The notes under the pieces were generated by a model. The model had not been told where the DNA came from and did no database searches. It saw only the letters and a list, made by a program, of their open reading frames with translations. A stretch of 64,000 nt of DNA. It comes from Marinicella algicola. GTDB lineage: Bacteria > Pseudomonadota > Gammaproteobacteria > Xanthomonadales > Marinicellaceae. The translations under genes and the position numbers were made by a program. Positions 29,214-39,296 of this stretch are shown one piece after another (the stretch's first letter is position 1; each line of letters starts with the position of its first letter). The DNA lies in the NCBI RefSeq assembly GCF_028401385.1, contig NZ_JAQOMR010000001.1:1552501-1616500 (forward strand), read 5' to 3'.

Positions 29214-30007
29214 TCAACCTCTGTCTCGCAGTGCTTCCGACAGCATCTCGCGAACGGTGGCTACGGGTGCGCTTTCCGGCTTCAGCGGCTTGTATTCCAG
29301 CCCGATACGACCGCCATAGCCGGCAAGCTTCAGCCGTTGCAGTCGGGCAGCAAGATCGATTTGCCCGGAGCCAGGATCGTTGCGTCCGGGGGCATCAGCA
29401 ACATGAACATGGACGATCTTTTCGACATTCTCGGCGAGCGCGGCATCGATCTCCTCTCCCATGACGAAGGAATGGTAGATGTCGTAAACCATGCCGATTT
29501 CCTTGCGGCCGACGGCATCGATGACCTCGAACCCTTCGCGTGTCGAATGCAGATAGTAACCGGGATGATCGACTTTTGTGTTGAGCGGCTCCAGCCCGAG
29601 CGTCACACCGCTTCCCGAGAGTATACCCGCAGCCTGCGCGAGGGTTTCGATCAGCGCGGCTTTCTGCTCCGGTCGCGTCATTTCGGGCAGGTCGTCGCCG
29701 GCCTGGGCGATAAGAACCGGCGCATTGAGCTTTCGAGCAACCGCCAGGGATTGTTTCAGACCTTCAAGCCATACCGATCTGTTTGCAGGGTTTGTGATTG
29801 CAATCAGAGGCTCGGCGACCAGACCGGCAACCGCGATGTTGCAGCTGCTGGCGGTGCGCGCGATGGCGTCGATATCCTTGTTTGACCAGTGCCAGAATTC
29901 AAAGCTTCGAAACCGGCGGCAGCGGCCTGCTCGATCCGGTCTGTAAAGGTGTCGTGGGGGTCCGCAAAGAGCCACTCGAGACAGGCCGAGAATTCAATAT
30001 TCTGCAC
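29214..30007 (-). CDS. hyi: Hydroxypyruvate isomerase family TIM-barrel protein (frameshift in sequence)
   Basis: About 265 residues, the usual length. GTG 30007 opens with NIEFSACLEWLFADP, typical of Hyi. One T is missing near 29905; restoring it gives FEAFEFWHWSNKDIDAI. Metal-site residues of the xylose-isomerase-like fold are present: Glu in LGLEPLNTKVDHPGYYL, Asp/His in VYDIYHSFVMGEEI, His in HVADAPGRNDPG and Glu in IGLEYKPL. Members interconvert hydroxypyruvate and tartronate semialdehyde or act on related sugars. No glyoxylate-pathway partner is adjacent, so the physiological substrate is uncertain. Confidence 0.82.
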
Positions 30008-30912
30008 GATTGTCCACTCCGTTTCTGATTTCAGGCCTGGGCGAGGGGCGTTCGGCGGCCGTTAAAGATTGCCATATGGTCAGTATCAGGGCGTTGAGTC
30101 GCGGGGAAGGGCGCCCGAACGGCTCGCATGCCACTGCAACCATAGGCAAGGCGGTGATTTTTACCAGCCAAGTCGTGGGATGGGCTCTTCTGAGGTGCAC
30201 AAAGGGAAGCGCTTCGTGGTCACGGGACGGATCGAGCGCCTTGCATGCGGGGTAATGAGATATCGATTCGGATTCGAAACGAATGAACTGCGTTTTGCAG
30301 CCTTGCAATCGTCCGGACCAGTGTCAGAAGTCGCCGCTTGATAGCTTCGACGCGCAGTTTTGATCGGACGAGTGGCGGCTTCAGGGCTGCCGTTTGGCGC
30401 CAGCGTTTCGCCTGGACTGTCCTCGACGATCAGAATCTGTCGGGTTTGAACGATTTCGCGAAGGTGATTGACCGATATCAATGCATGAACTTCGCGGATG
30501 TGATTGTATTGCCGGCTTACATTTGTAATCCATATTTTGTACTTGAAAAATAAGTAAAAATGTCAATTTCTTGTGGACTTTCTACGTCTTTGGTACCATA
30601 TAGAGGTCGTCAAAACAAAGAAGGTTGACCGTTGGCGTCAACGTTCGACGCGATCTTTCGCAGGCTAAGCCCAAGACCAGCGCCAAGCGCCAAAGTCAGC
30701 CATCGCGGCGATTATGATCGCCAGAATTGGTGGAATGAAATGTCCCGTATCTGCCTGCCCAAGAATGGCCGTTTCCGTCGGAAAGACTCTGACCGACATT
30801 TTGCAGGGTAATTTCACTCCCCGAACCCAGCGGCGCAGTCCGTTCATCCTCCTCGGAAGTGGCGCTGGAAAACGTAGAAAACGTTCCTCTTACAATGGTG
30901 AGGGCTGAAACC
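30008..30912 (+). other. Long intergenic region before pflB; no gene recognised
   Basis: About 900 bases. Several short frames of 60-100 codons exist on both strands, but none shows a family or a good ribosome-binding site. Bases 30490-30610 are AT-rich and followed by alternating GTCAA/TTGAC elements (30609-30641). The pflBA promoter and its regulator sites most likely lie here. A decayed gene in 30010-30500 cannot be excluded. Confidence 0.4.
30609..30643. promoter_or_regulatory. Cluster of GTCAA/TTGAC inverted half-sites upstream of pflB
   Basis: GTCAA at 30609-30613, TTGAC at 30625-30629 and GTCAA at 30637-30641 alternate in orientation. GTTGAC (30624-30629) and GTCAAC (30637-30642) form a perfect dyad. 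The spacing does not fit the FNR/FixK box, which has four bases between half-sites. It could be a binding site for another regulator of pflBA. Confidence 0.3.
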
Positions 30913-33184
30913 ATGGATATGTATGCCAAACACACGAACGTACACGCCGACCCGTGGAGCGGGTTCAGCGACGGTGCATGGCGCACCGCAATCGACGTTC
31001 GCAACTTCATTCAGGAAAACTATTTGCCTTATGAAGGCGATGCGTCTTTCCTCGCTCCGGCCACCGAGCGCACCAAGCAGCTCTGGGACGAGACTGAGCG
31101 ACCTGCTCAAGCAGGAACGCGACAAGGGCGGCGTCCTCGACATTTCGGCAGACAAACCCTCGACGATTACCGCGCATGATGCCGGCTATATCAACAAGGA
31201 CCTCGAAATCATCGTTGGCCTCCAGACGGATGCGCCGCTGAAGCGTGCGATCATGCCGAATGGCGGCTTGCGCATGGTTGAAGGCAGCCTGAATACTTAT
31301 GGCTACAAGGCTGACGAGACTGTCCACGATGTCTGGACCAAATACCGCAAGAGCCATAATCAGGGCGTCTTCGACGTCTACAGCCCGGACATTCTAGCCT
31401 GCCGCAAATCGGGCGTGATCACCGGTCTGCCGGATGCTTATGGCCGTGGTCGCATCATTGGCGATTATCGTCGTGTTGCCCTGTACGGCACGGACTTCCT
31501 GCGTGCCGAAAAGCAGAAGGAATTCCACGAAATCGACGATGCTGTCTTCAATGACAAGACGATTCAGCTTCGTGAAGAGGTTTCCGAGCAGTTCCGCGCT
31601 CTCGACGAGCTGCGTGAAATGGCCGCCAAGTATGGCGTCGACATTTCCAAGCCGGCTCGCAATGCCCGTGAAGCCATTCAGGCCGTCTATTTCGGCTATC
31701 TGGCTGCTGTTAAGGAACAGAACGGCGCTGCCATGTCGATCGGTCGTATCTCGACCTTCCTGGATATCTACATCCAGCGCGACATCGATGCAGGCTACAT
31801 CGCAGAAGATGACGCCCAGGAAATGATCGACGACATGATCATGAAACTGCGGATCGTTCGCTTCCTGCGCACGCCGGAATATGACGAACTGTTTTCGGGC
31901 GACCCCGTATGGGTGACCGAAGCTATCGGCGGCATGGGCGAAGACGGCCGGACGCTGGTTTCGAAGAACAGCTTCCGCTTCCTCAACACCCTGTTCAACC
32001 TCGGCCCCGCGCCGGAACCGAACCTGACGGTGCTGTGGAGCCCCAGCCTGCCGCAGGGCTTCAAACACTTCTGCGCCAAGGTTTCGGCCGACACCTGTGC
32101 CATTCAGTATGAAAACGATGAACTGATGCGTCCGAAATGGGGCGATGACTATGGCATTGCATGCTGTGTCTCGTCGATGCGGATCGGCAAGCAGATGCAG
32201 TTCTTCGGTGCGCGTGCCAACCTCGCCAAGGCTCTGCTTTATGCCATCAACGGCGGCGTTGATGAAATGAAGATGAAGGGCAAGAAGGTCGCTGAAGGAC
32301 TGGAGCCGATCACCGGCGACGTTCTTGAATATGACGAAGTTGTCGAAAAGTTCGACAAGGCGATGGATTGGCTTGCCAAGACTTATGTCAAGGCTCTGAA
32401 CACCATTCACTACATGCACGACAAATATGCGTATGAACGCATTGAAATGGCGCTGCATGATCGTGATATCCTTCGCACCATGGCCTGCGGTATTGCTGGT
32501 CTGTCGATTGCGGCTGATGCGCTTTCGGCAATCAAATATGCCAAGGTTGAAGTCATTCGTGATGAAACCGGTCTGGCCGTTGATTATAAGATCACCGGCG
32601 ATTTTCCGGCCTTTGGCAACAATGACGACCGTGTCGATACCATTGCTTCGTGGCTGGTTGAAACCTTCATGAACAAGATCAAGGCACAGCCATATTTCTA
32701 TCGTGATGCAATGCCGACGCAGTCGATCCTGACGATTACGTCGAACGTTGTTTACGGTAAGAAGACCGGCAACACGCCTGACGGTCGTCGTGGTGGCGAA
32801 CCTTTCGCACCGGGTGCAAACCCGATGAACGGTCGCGACAAGAAGGGCTTTGTGGCCGCTGGCGCTTCGATTGCCAAGCTGTCCTATGATGCAGCCCTCG
32901 ATGGTATCAGCTGGACCGCTTCGGCAACGCCGGGCAGCCTTGGCCATACCGACGAAGAGCGGATCACGAACCTGTCGAATTGCCTTGATGGCTACACGGC
33001 AGCCGGTGGTTTCCATGTCAACGTCAACCTCCTGAACAAGGAAACTCTGGTTGACGCCATGGATCATCCGGAGAAGTACCCGCAGCTGACGATCCGTGTT
33101 TCGGGTTATGCTGTGAACTTCATCAAGCTGACCAAGGAACAGCAGCTTGACGTGATCAACCGGACTTTCCACACCACGATGTAA
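30913..33184 (+). CDS. pflB: Pyruvate formate-lyase (formate C-acetyltransferase; frameshift in sequence)
   Basis: Glycyl-radical enzyme converting pyruvate plus CoA to acetyl-CoA plus formate, oxygen-sensitive and cytoplasmic. About 757 residues, as in E. coli PflB. ATG 30913 starts [18 protein letters not shown]. The adjacent active-site cysteines are in [10 protein letters not shown], and the radical glycine is in [11 protein letters not shown] near the C-terminus. A frameshift near 31088-31092 (between KQLWDE and [11 protein letters not shown]) interrupts it. Codon use is rich in GGT/CGT/GAT compared with neighbours, suggesting high expression or a different origin. Its activase follows after 12 bases. 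Confidence 0.93.
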
Positions 33185-33196
33185 ACGAGAAGAAGA

Positions 33197-33979
33197 ATGC
33201 ACCAGCGCGTTTCCGCACCAACAAAGCCAACCGGCGTCCATATCGACATCGATCACGGGTTTCTCCACTCGGTCGAAACCGGCGCAGCTGTAGACGGTCC
33301 GGGAATGCGTTTCGTGTTCTTCATGGCCGGTTGCCAGTTCCGGTGTCTTTATTGCCACAACCCGGATACCTGGAAACTCCACAATGGTCGCAAGATTGAT
33401 GTGGAAGACATGCTCAAGGAAGTCCGCCCCTATGCGGGCTTCCTGAAATTCGCCGGCGGGGTCACCTTCTCCGGCGGCGAGCCCATGATGCAGGCCGGTT
33501 TCATCGGCAATGTCATGGGGCAGATCAAGAAGGAAATGGGTCTGCATATCGCGCTCGATACGCAAGGCTATCTCCACACCAGCGTGGAAGACGAATGGTT
33601 CGATAATGTTGATCTGGTGATGCTCGATATCAAGCATATCGATCCCGAAAAATACCACGCTCTCACCGCACAGTACCTGCAGCCGACGCTTGATTTTGCA
33701 GAACGCCTGAAACGGCTGAAGCAGAAGATGTGGATGCGTTATGTGCTGGTGCCGGGCCTTACGGACGATACCGATGACGTCAACCGGATGGCCGATTATG
33801 TCGCCTCGCTCGGGGATATCGTCGAGAGGGTGGAGGTTCTGCCGTTCCACCAGATGGGGATTGCCAAATGGGATGCGCTCGGCAAGGAGTATACGCTTCG
33901 CGAAACGCCGACGCCGACCAATGACGAGACAGAAGCCGCCCGTGATGTTTTCCGTGCCCGTCAGCTGTTTACGACCTGA
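33197..33979 (+). CDS. pflA: Pyruvate formate-lyase-activating enzyme
   Basis: 260 residues. A radical-SAM protein whose cluster motif C-x3-C-x2-C is plain in CQFRCLYCHNPDTW (residues about 49-62). The SAM-binding GGE motif is in GGVTFSGGEPMMQ. It abstracts a hydrogen from the PflB glycine to form the catalytic radical. It starts at ATG 33197, preceded by AGAAGAA, and is in one operon with pflB. Length and motifs match PflA rather than other glycyl-radical activases, since the extra ferredoxin-like cluster domain is absent. Confidence 0.93.
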   Translation: MHQRVSAPTKPTGVHIDIDHGFLHSVETGAAVDGPGMRFVFFMAGCQFRCLYCHNPDTWKLHNGRKIDVEDMLKEVRPYAGFLKFAGGVTFSGGEPMMQAGFIGNVMGQIKKEMGLHIALDTQGYLHTSVEDEWFDNVDLVMLDIKHIDPEKYHALTAQYLQPTLDFAERLKRLKQKMWMRYVLVPGLTDDTDDVNRMADYVASLGDIVERVEVLPFHQMGIAKWDALGKEYTLRETPTPTNDETEAARDVFRARQLFTT

Positions 33980-34055
33980 TCAATGGCTGTGGCGTGAAAG
34001 CTAGCGGTTAACGTCGCTGTTTTGTATTCTGTGCATTCCAGAGACTGGAGCCGAT

Positions 34056-34088
34056 AAAAGCCGCGGGAGGGCGGCCTTTATCGTTTTG
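34056..34088 (+). terminator. Probable Rho-independent terminator after pflBA
   Basis: AAAGCCGC (34057-34064) pairs with GCGGCCTTT (34071-34079) with one bulged base, and is followed by ATCGTTTT. It lies about 75 bases after the pflA stop. Confidence 0.55.
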
Positions 34089-34264
34089 GATCTCTTTCAC
34101 TGGTTTCGAAATGGTAACGAGATCGCTACACAGCGACGCGGGATACACGACATACAAAAATCGCATAAGGTAGATTATGGAACTTATGTGGATAAAAACC
34201 GGTATCACAGAGGGCCAGATTGGTCCTTTGTGATGTGGTAAAGTTGAGGTAGCGCGCTAGGAAC

Positions 34265-34789
34265 TTAACGCAAGGCATTCAAGCGGTTATAAGCGGCTGT
34301 GAAGCCTTTGAGCGAAACTTGGATGTCTATTCTATCGCCGCCATCGATTGGCACCGCTGACACATGGAGAATGCCACCATTTTTCAAAGTATCGAGATTG
34401 GCGGCGCTGAGCTTGACCGGGACAATGCAGCCTTGTGGCATGCAGGTCGAAAAGCCGAAGGTCGGTCCGTCTGTCTCCGTATCGACATTTAGCGAAACAC
34501 CCTGAGCAAGCGCAAGGCCGAATGGCATGATCAGCACGCCCTGAGCACTGTCGGCCGTGGGAGCGTTGAGTTCGATCGCCAGAACGCGCTGGCCGGAATC
34601 CTTCATGACCTGTTCGAAGGTCATTGCACATCTGTCATTCGTACCGTCTGAGACGCAGGTAACGCGCCAGTCCTGGTAGGTCTCGTTGAGTGAACTCGCG
34701 CCTTCTGGCAATGCGGAAAACGCTTGATTGACCGGGGCCGAACAGAACAAGGCGGCAATGGCCGCGACGGCGAGACGACGATATTTCAA
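34265..34789 (-). CDS. Invasion-associated locus B (IalB) family periplasmic protein
   Basis: 174 residues from TTG 34789. This start is chosen because a near-perfect GGGAGGAAT ribosome-binding site lies just before it and because it gives a clean signal peptide (LAVAAIAALFCSAPVNQAFS). The mature protein has the family pattern: WRVTCVSDGTNDRCAMTFEQV with paired cysteines, then FSTCMPQGCIVPVKLS with another pair, probably two disulfides. IalB proteins are common in Rhizobiales and Bartonella; the role is unclear outside pathogens. It is divergent from the MacA-type gene at 35057. Confidence 0.82.
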   Translation of the reverse strand: MKYRRLAVAAIAALFCSAPVNQAFSALPEGASSLNETYQDWRVTCVSDGTNDRCAMTFEQVMKDSGQRVLAIELNAPTADSAQGVLIMPFGLALAQGVSLNVDTETDGPTFGFSTCMPQGCIVPVKLSAANLDTLKNGGILHVSAVPIDGGDRIDIQVSLKGFTAAYNRLNALR

Positions 34790-35056
34790 TGGAATTCCTC
34801 CCAACGATCGGGGATCTGTAATCACCTGATCCCGTGCGATTGATTGAATGTTTTGTTTGATCCTAGCACGATTCGCGCACGGCACCACATCGCGAAAAAC
34901 ACTCAGGGTTGTGACTACCTTATGAAAAGCAGCGGCGATTGCAACAATGCGTCTCCGGAGGTGCTGATTTCACGTTGCAAAGCTTGCATGCGCGAGGGTT
35001 CGTGGCCATAGTCGCGGCAATCTTGTATCGAGCAGCCTCAGGCAGGAGCGCTATTT

Positions 35057-36322
35057 ATGTCCTCGGATCCGGACAATCCCGGCAGGCGCGGCAGTGCGGA
35101 AAACTATGAGCGTCCGCGTCCGCAAATCCCTGATATTCATGCTATTCTAGGCGACGATAAGCCAAAGAAACGTTTCCACATCCCTTGGGGTGGGCTGATC
35201 ATTGTCGCAGTGCTTGTTGGCGGTGGCTATGCCGGTTTTCGCTATCTCAACTCCGGCGATCTCCAGATCGTTGCTGCCAAGCCCGTTTATGTCACCGAGG
35301 ATGTCGAACGTGGCCCGATGACTGTGACGATTGCGGCAACCGGTGCAATCGAGCCGACCAACCGGGTCGATATCTCCAGCGAACTTTCTGGTACCGTCAA
35401 CGCCGTGCTCGCTGATTTCAATTCCGCGGTTAAGGCCGGCCAGGTCCTGCTTGAACTGGAAACGGACGAGCTGAAAGCTGATATCCTCAGTGCCAAGGCG
35501 AAACTCGCCGCCGCCGCCGCGGACGTCGCCGCCGCCAAGTCCGATCTCGAATCGGCCAAGGCCACGATGGAGCGTACAAAGACACTGGCAGAACGCGACG
35601 TCGTACCCCGGCAGGAGCTGGAGGATGCGCAGTTTGCCCATGCCGCAGCGCTCGCCGATCAGCAGAGTGCGGAAGCCGGCCTTGCCGTTGCCCGGGCCGA
35701 GTTGGATCTTGCCGAATTGCGTTTGAGCAAGGCAACGATCCGCTCTCCAATTGACGGTGTGGTGCTTTACCGCGATGTCGATGTCGGTCAGACGGTGGCC
35801 GCCTCGCTGGAGGCCCCTACTCTGTTCGTCATCGCCGGTAATCTGACGGAGATGGAGCTCAGAGTGAATGTCGATGAGGCCGACGTCGGACAGGTCGAAC
35901 CGGGCCAGAAAGCCTCATTCACTGTGGAAGCCTTTCCCGGACGGCGGTTTCCTGCCGAAATCAAGTCGATCCGCTACGCGTCCGAGGTCAACAGTGACGT
36001 CGTGACCTACAAGGCGGTACTCGCCGTTGATAACACCGACCTTCTTCTGCGTCAGGGCATGACGGCGACCGCAGACATTCTTGTCGACGAGACAGTGGAC
36101 GCCATTCTGGTGCCGAATGCGGCGCTTCGTTTCACGCCGCCCGGCGAAGCGAGCGCGCCGTCTGAAGGTGACAAGCGCACAGTCTGGATCATGCGCAATG
36201 ACGAACCCATGCCGGTTGAAATCAACGTTGGCGCCAGCAACGGTCGCCTTTCTGCGGTTGTCGGCGGCGATCTGCGCGCCGGCGACAAGGTCATCGTCAG
36301 CTCCGGCAGAAATGGGCAGTGA
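35057..36322 (+). CDS. macA: Periplasmic adaptor of a tripartite exporter (MacA/HlyD type)
   Basis: 421 residues. A cytoplasmic N-terminus and a single membrane anchor (IIVAVLVGGGYAGFRYL, about residues 48-64) are followed by the lipoyl/barrel-sandwich start VTIAATGAIEPTNRVDISSELSG. A long coiled-coil hairpin of alanine-rich heptads runs over about residues 145-220, and beta-barrel segments follow. Adaptors of this type connect an inner-membrane MacB-like ABC pump to an outer-membrane TolC channel. It starts at ATG 35057 and is followed after 9 bases by the ATPase gene. No outer-membrane channel is encoded nearby, so a shared TolC is assumed. Confidence 0.87.
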   Translation: MSSDPDNPGRRGSAENYERPRPQIPDIHAILGDDKPKKRFHIPWGGLIIVAVLVGGGYAGFRYLNSGDLQIVAAKPVYVTEDVERGPMTVTIAATGAIEPTNRVDISSELSGTVNAVLADFNSAVKAGQVLLELETDELKADILSAKAKLAAAAADVAAAKSDLESAKATMERTKTLAERDVVPRQELEDAQFAHAAALADQQSAEAGLAVARAELDLAELRLSKATIRSPIDGVVLYRDVDVGQTVAASLEAPTLFVIAGNLTEMELRVNVDEADVGQVEPGQKASFTVEAFPGRRFPAEIKSIRYASEVNSDVVTYKAVLAVDNTDLLLRQGMTATADILVDETVDAILVPNAALRFTPPGEASAPSEGDKRTVWIMRNDEPMPVEINVGASNGRLSAVVGGDLRAGDKVIVSSGRNGQ

Positions 36323-36331
36323 GGAAAGATC

Positions 36332-37060
36332 ATGACAACTGCTCCGCTTATTGAATTTCGCAACGTCTACAAGACCTTTGGTGCCGGTGAGGCTGAAATC
36401 GTGGCGCTGAACGGGGTCGATTTTTCGATCGAGGCGGGAGAATTCGTCTCGATCATGGGGCCATCGGGCTCGGGCAAATCGACAGCCATGAATATTCTCG
36501 GCTGGCTCGACCGGCCAACCAGCGGACAGTTCTTCTTTCAGGGCGTCGATACCACCGAACTGAAAACGGCAAAGCTGACGCTGCTGCGCCGCCATCTTCT
36601 GGCCTTCGTTTTCCAGCGCTACAACCTGCTGCCGCGTTCCTCCGCACTGGAGAATGTTGAACTGCCGCTGATCTATCGTGGCATCGGCCGGCGGGACCGG
36701 CGCGAACGGGCCGAACTGGCGCTTTCACAGGTCGGTCTGGCAGATCGTCTTGACCAGCGCACGCAGGAGCTTTCCGGCGGCCAGCAGCAGCGCGTGGCAA
36801 TTGCCCGCGCGCTGATTACAGAACCCGCCGTGCTTCTCGCCGATGAACCGACAGGCAGCCTCGACACCCGCACCAGCAATGAGATCATGGAGTTGATCAC
36901 CGGGCTCAACACCGAGATCGGTATCACCGTGGTCATGGTTACCCATGAGGAAAACGTGGCGCGTTATGCCAGCCGCCGCATGCAGTTTCTTGATGGCATG
37001 CTTGAGCGCGGTTTCCGCCCCGGCCGCAGCGACAGACAGGAGAACGGCCATGTTTCTTGA
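36332..37060 (+). CDS. MacB-type ABC transporter ATP-binding protein
   Basis: 242-residue ATPase. Walker [11 protein letters not shown]-loop region [11 protein letters not shown], signature [15 protein letters not shown] and Walker [13 protein letters not shown] are all intact. It belongs to the LolD/MacB-type branch that powers extrusion from the periplasmic side rather than classical import. In canonical MacB this domain is fused to the permease; here they are separate genes overlapping by 11 bases (permease ATG 37050, ATPase stop 37060). Confidence 0.9.
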   Translation: MTTAPLIEFRNVYKTFGAGEAEIVALNGVDFSIEAGEFVSIMGPSGSGKSTAMNILGWLDRPTSGQFFFQGVDTTELKTAKLTLLRRHLLAFVFQRYNLLPRSSALENVELPLIYRGIGRRDRRERAELALSQVGLADRLDQRTQELSGGQQQRVAIARALITEPAVLLADEPTGSLDTRTSNEIMELITGLNTEIGITVVMVTHEENVARYASRRMQFLDGMLERGFRPGRSDRQENGHVS

Positions 37061-38258
37061 GATGATCAAGCTTGCCCTCCGCGCTGTCAGGCGCAATCTG
37101 CTGCGTTCGTTTCTGACCGTGCTTGGTGTCGTCATCGGCGTTTCCGCCGTCATTGCCATGGTCACGATCGGTAACGGAACGGCCGAACAGGTTCGCAGCG
37201 AAATCTCCCGTCTTGGAACCGATGTACTTTTCGTCCGGCCCGGCCAGCGCGCACCGGGCGCGCCGGCGGAAGCAGCCAAGGGCTTCAGCGAGCGTGATAT
37301 CGCCGCGCTGCGCAATCAGATCCCCAATCTGCGCGCAGTGGCACCGCAGAACATATCAACCGTGACCGTCGTGGCTGAAGGCCAGAACCGCAGCACGACT
37401 GTGATCGGCACCAATGACGATTTTCTCGCGGCTCAGGACTGGACGATCGCCTCCGGTAGCGATTTCTCTAGCATGGCTGCCGACGGCGGTGGCGATACGG
37501 CCTGCATTCTCGGTGAAACCGTGAGAAACGCACTGTTCGGCGAGAACGATCCTGTCGGCAGCAAGGTCCGAGTCGGCAATGTTTCATGTGCGGTCATCGG
37601 CACGCTCAAGGAAAAGGGCGAAAGCAGCATGGGCCGGAACCAGGATGATATCGTGCTGATGCCGATCAGCGCATTCCAGCGCCGCGTCGGCGGTGACAGC
37701 TACATCGAGAGCATTTTGCTGGCCGCGCGCGATGGCGTGTCGACGCAAGAACTGGAGAACGATGTGACCGCCCTGCTCCGCCAGCGCCGCAATATCCAGC
37801 CCGGCCGAGCGGATGATTTCGAGGTCAATGACATGACCGAAATCGCCAACGCGGTGACCGGCACCAAAAGCCACCTGACCGGCATGCTGGCCGCTGTCGC
37901 CGCCGTCAGCCTGCTGGTCGGCGGCATCGGCATCATGAACATCATGCTGGTGTCGGTAACCGAGCGGACCCGTGAAATCGGATTGCGGCTCACCGTTGGC
38001 GCGCTGGAGCGGCAGGTGCTGCTGCAGTTCATGATCGAGGCCGTGGTGCTGTCGCTGTTCGGAGGCATTGCCGGTGTTGTGATCGGCCTTGGCGTTGCCT
38101 ATGCGGTGGTACAGTATCTAGCGGTGCCCTACGTGATCGCACCCACGATGGTTCTGGGCGCTTTCGCGTTCTCGGCCCTGATCGGCATCATTTTCGGCTA
38201 TTTTCCCGCCCGCCGCGCAGCGCGAATGAACCCGATCGAAGCCCTGCGTTACGAATAG
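37050..38258 (+). CDS. macB: MacB-type ABC transporter permease (FtsX family)
   Basis: 402 residues from ATG 37050, inside the end of the ATPase gene. The first membrane helix is FLTVLGVVIGVSAVIAMVTI. It is followed by the large MacB periplasmic core domain (about residues 50-275) and three C-terminal helices containing GGIGIMNIMLVSVTERTREIGLR, the FtsX hallmark. It ends PARRAARMNPIEALRYE, also typical. With the adaptor and ATPase it forms a tripartite pump for macrolides, peptides or lipids; the substrate is unknown. Confidence 0.9.
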   Translation: MFLEMIKLALRAVRRNLLRSFLTVLGVVIGVSAVIAMVTIGNGTAEQVRSEISRLGTDVLFVRPGQRAPGAPAEAAKGFSERDIAALRNQIPNLRAVAPQNISTVTVVAEGQNRSTTVIGTNDDFLAAQDWTIASGSDFSSMAADGGGDTACILGETVRNALFGENDPVGSKVRVGNVSCAVIGTLKEKGESSMGRNQDDIVLMPISAFQRRVGGDSYIESILLAARDGVSTQELENDVTALLRQRRNIQPGRADDFEVNDMTEIANAVTGTKSHLTGMLAAVAAVSLLVGGIGIMNIMLVSVTERTREIGLRLTVGALERQVLLQFMIEAVVLSLFGGIAGVVIGLGVAYAVVQYLAVPYVIAPTMVLGAFAFSALIGIIFGYFPARRAARMNPIEALRYE

Positions 38259-38260
38259 AA

Positions 38261-38301
38261 ACTGCGGAAACCGGGTTTTCGGTTTCCGCAGTGAAATTTT
38301 T
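38261..38301 (+). terminator. Rho-independent terminator after the MacAB operon
   Basis: ACTGCGGAAACCG (38261-38273) pairs perfectly with CGGTTTCCGCAGT (38280-38292) around a six-base loop, followed by GAAATTTTT. It starts a few bases after the permease stop. The short T-run also lies just before the convergent fpr gene, which ends at 38339. Confidence 0.85.
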
Positions 38302-38338
38302 CAAATGATGAAAACGCCGGTCGTCCGGCGCCCGGTGA

Positions 38339-39151
38339 TCAACCCACAAAGGCTCGTTCGATCACGAATTCGGACGGCTTGTTGTTGGCGCCCTCGTCCA
38401 TGCCTGCTGCTTCCAGAAGCGCCTTGGTGTCTTTCAGCATCTCGGTGGAGCCGCAGATCATGCCGCGGTCGGTCTTCGGGTTCAGCGGCGGCAGGCCGAG
38501 GTCATCGAACAGCTTTCCGCTTGCAATCAGATCGGTGATCCGGCCGGTGCGTGCGAAAGGCTCGCGCGTGACTGTCGCATAATGGGTCAGCTTGTCGCCG
38601 ACGACTTCGCTCAACAATTCGTCGTTGCGGATCTCGTTGACGAGGTCGAACCCGTATTGCAGCTCTGCAACCTCGCGGCAGGTATGGGTGAGGATCACCT
38701 CGTCGAACTTGTCATAGGTCTCCGGTTCACGGATCAGACTGGCGAACGGTGCGATACCGGTTCCGGTCGAAAACATGTAGAGCCGTTTGGCAGGCGTCAG
38801 CGCGTCGAGGACCAGCGTGCCGGTCGGCTTCTTGCGCATCAATACGACGTCGCCAACCTGGATTTCCTGAAGGTGCTGGGTCAGCGGTCCGCCGGGCACC
38901 TTGATCGAGAAGAATTCCAGTTCCTCGGCCCAGGACGGGCTTGCAATCGAATAGGCGCGGTAGACCGGTTTGCCGTCAACCATCAGCCCGATCATCGCGA
39001 ATTCTCCGGAGCGAAAACGAAAACCGTCCGGCCGCGTCATCGAAAAACGGAAAAGCCTGTCGGTATAGTGCTGCACGCTCAGCACCTTTTCGCCGTAGAC
39101 TCCGGCGGGAAGTGTGGCGGCAAATTCCTCGGTCGTGGCTTGCACATTCAT
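38339..39151 (-). CDS. fpr: Ferredoxin-NADP reductase
   Basis: 270 residues from ATG 39151. FAD-binding RAYSIASPSWAEELEFFSIKV follows an FRFRSGEFAMIGL strand, the NADP-binding loop is FSTGTGIAPFASLI, and the C-terminus FVIERAFVG ends in the aromatic-containing tail of bacterial Fpr. It transfers electrons between NADPH and ferredoxin/flavodoxin in the cytoplasm. In Rhizobiales it is often near the sulfite-reductase genes and may feed them; it is induced by oxidative stress in relatives. It lies 146 bases downstream of DUF934 on the same strand. Confidence 0.9.
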   Translation of the reverse strand: MNVQATTEEFAATLPAGVYGEKVLSVQHYTDRLFRFSMTRPDGFRFRSGEFAMIGLMVDGKPVYRAYSIASPSWAEELEFFSIKVPGGPLTQHLQEIQVGDVVLMRKKPTGTLVLDALTPAKRLYMFSTGTGIAPFASLIREPETYDKFDEVILTHTCREVAELQYGFDLVNEIRNDELLSEVVGDKLTHYATVTREPFARTGRITDLIASGKLFDDLGLPPLNPKTDRGMICGSTEMLKDTKALLEAAGMDEGANNKPSEFVIERAFVG

Positions 39152-39296
39152 GTCGACGTCTCGTCCTGTCTGCTGCACGCCGGATTTGGACCGGCGCATT
39201 CAAAATTCCGCGCATTTGCGATTGCCTACGCGCTCAAATAATACCGTGCGCAAAATAATGCAAAGGTGGAGGGCGCAAAAATCCTGTCTCACCTGT

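Noticed and set aside
30010..30345. Short frames of 80-105 codons before pflB as a real gene
   Set aside because: Frames overlap on both strands with no family resemblance and no convincing start signals.
30609..30643. FNR/FixK box upstream of pflB
   Set aside because: Half-sites TTGAC and GTCAA are present, but the gap is seven bases rather than four, so it does not fit the established consensus.
30665..30847. 60-codon minus-strand frame with a hydrophobic stretch near pflB
   Set aside because: The purine-rich site directly touches the ATG and there is no homology; it lies within the pflB leader.
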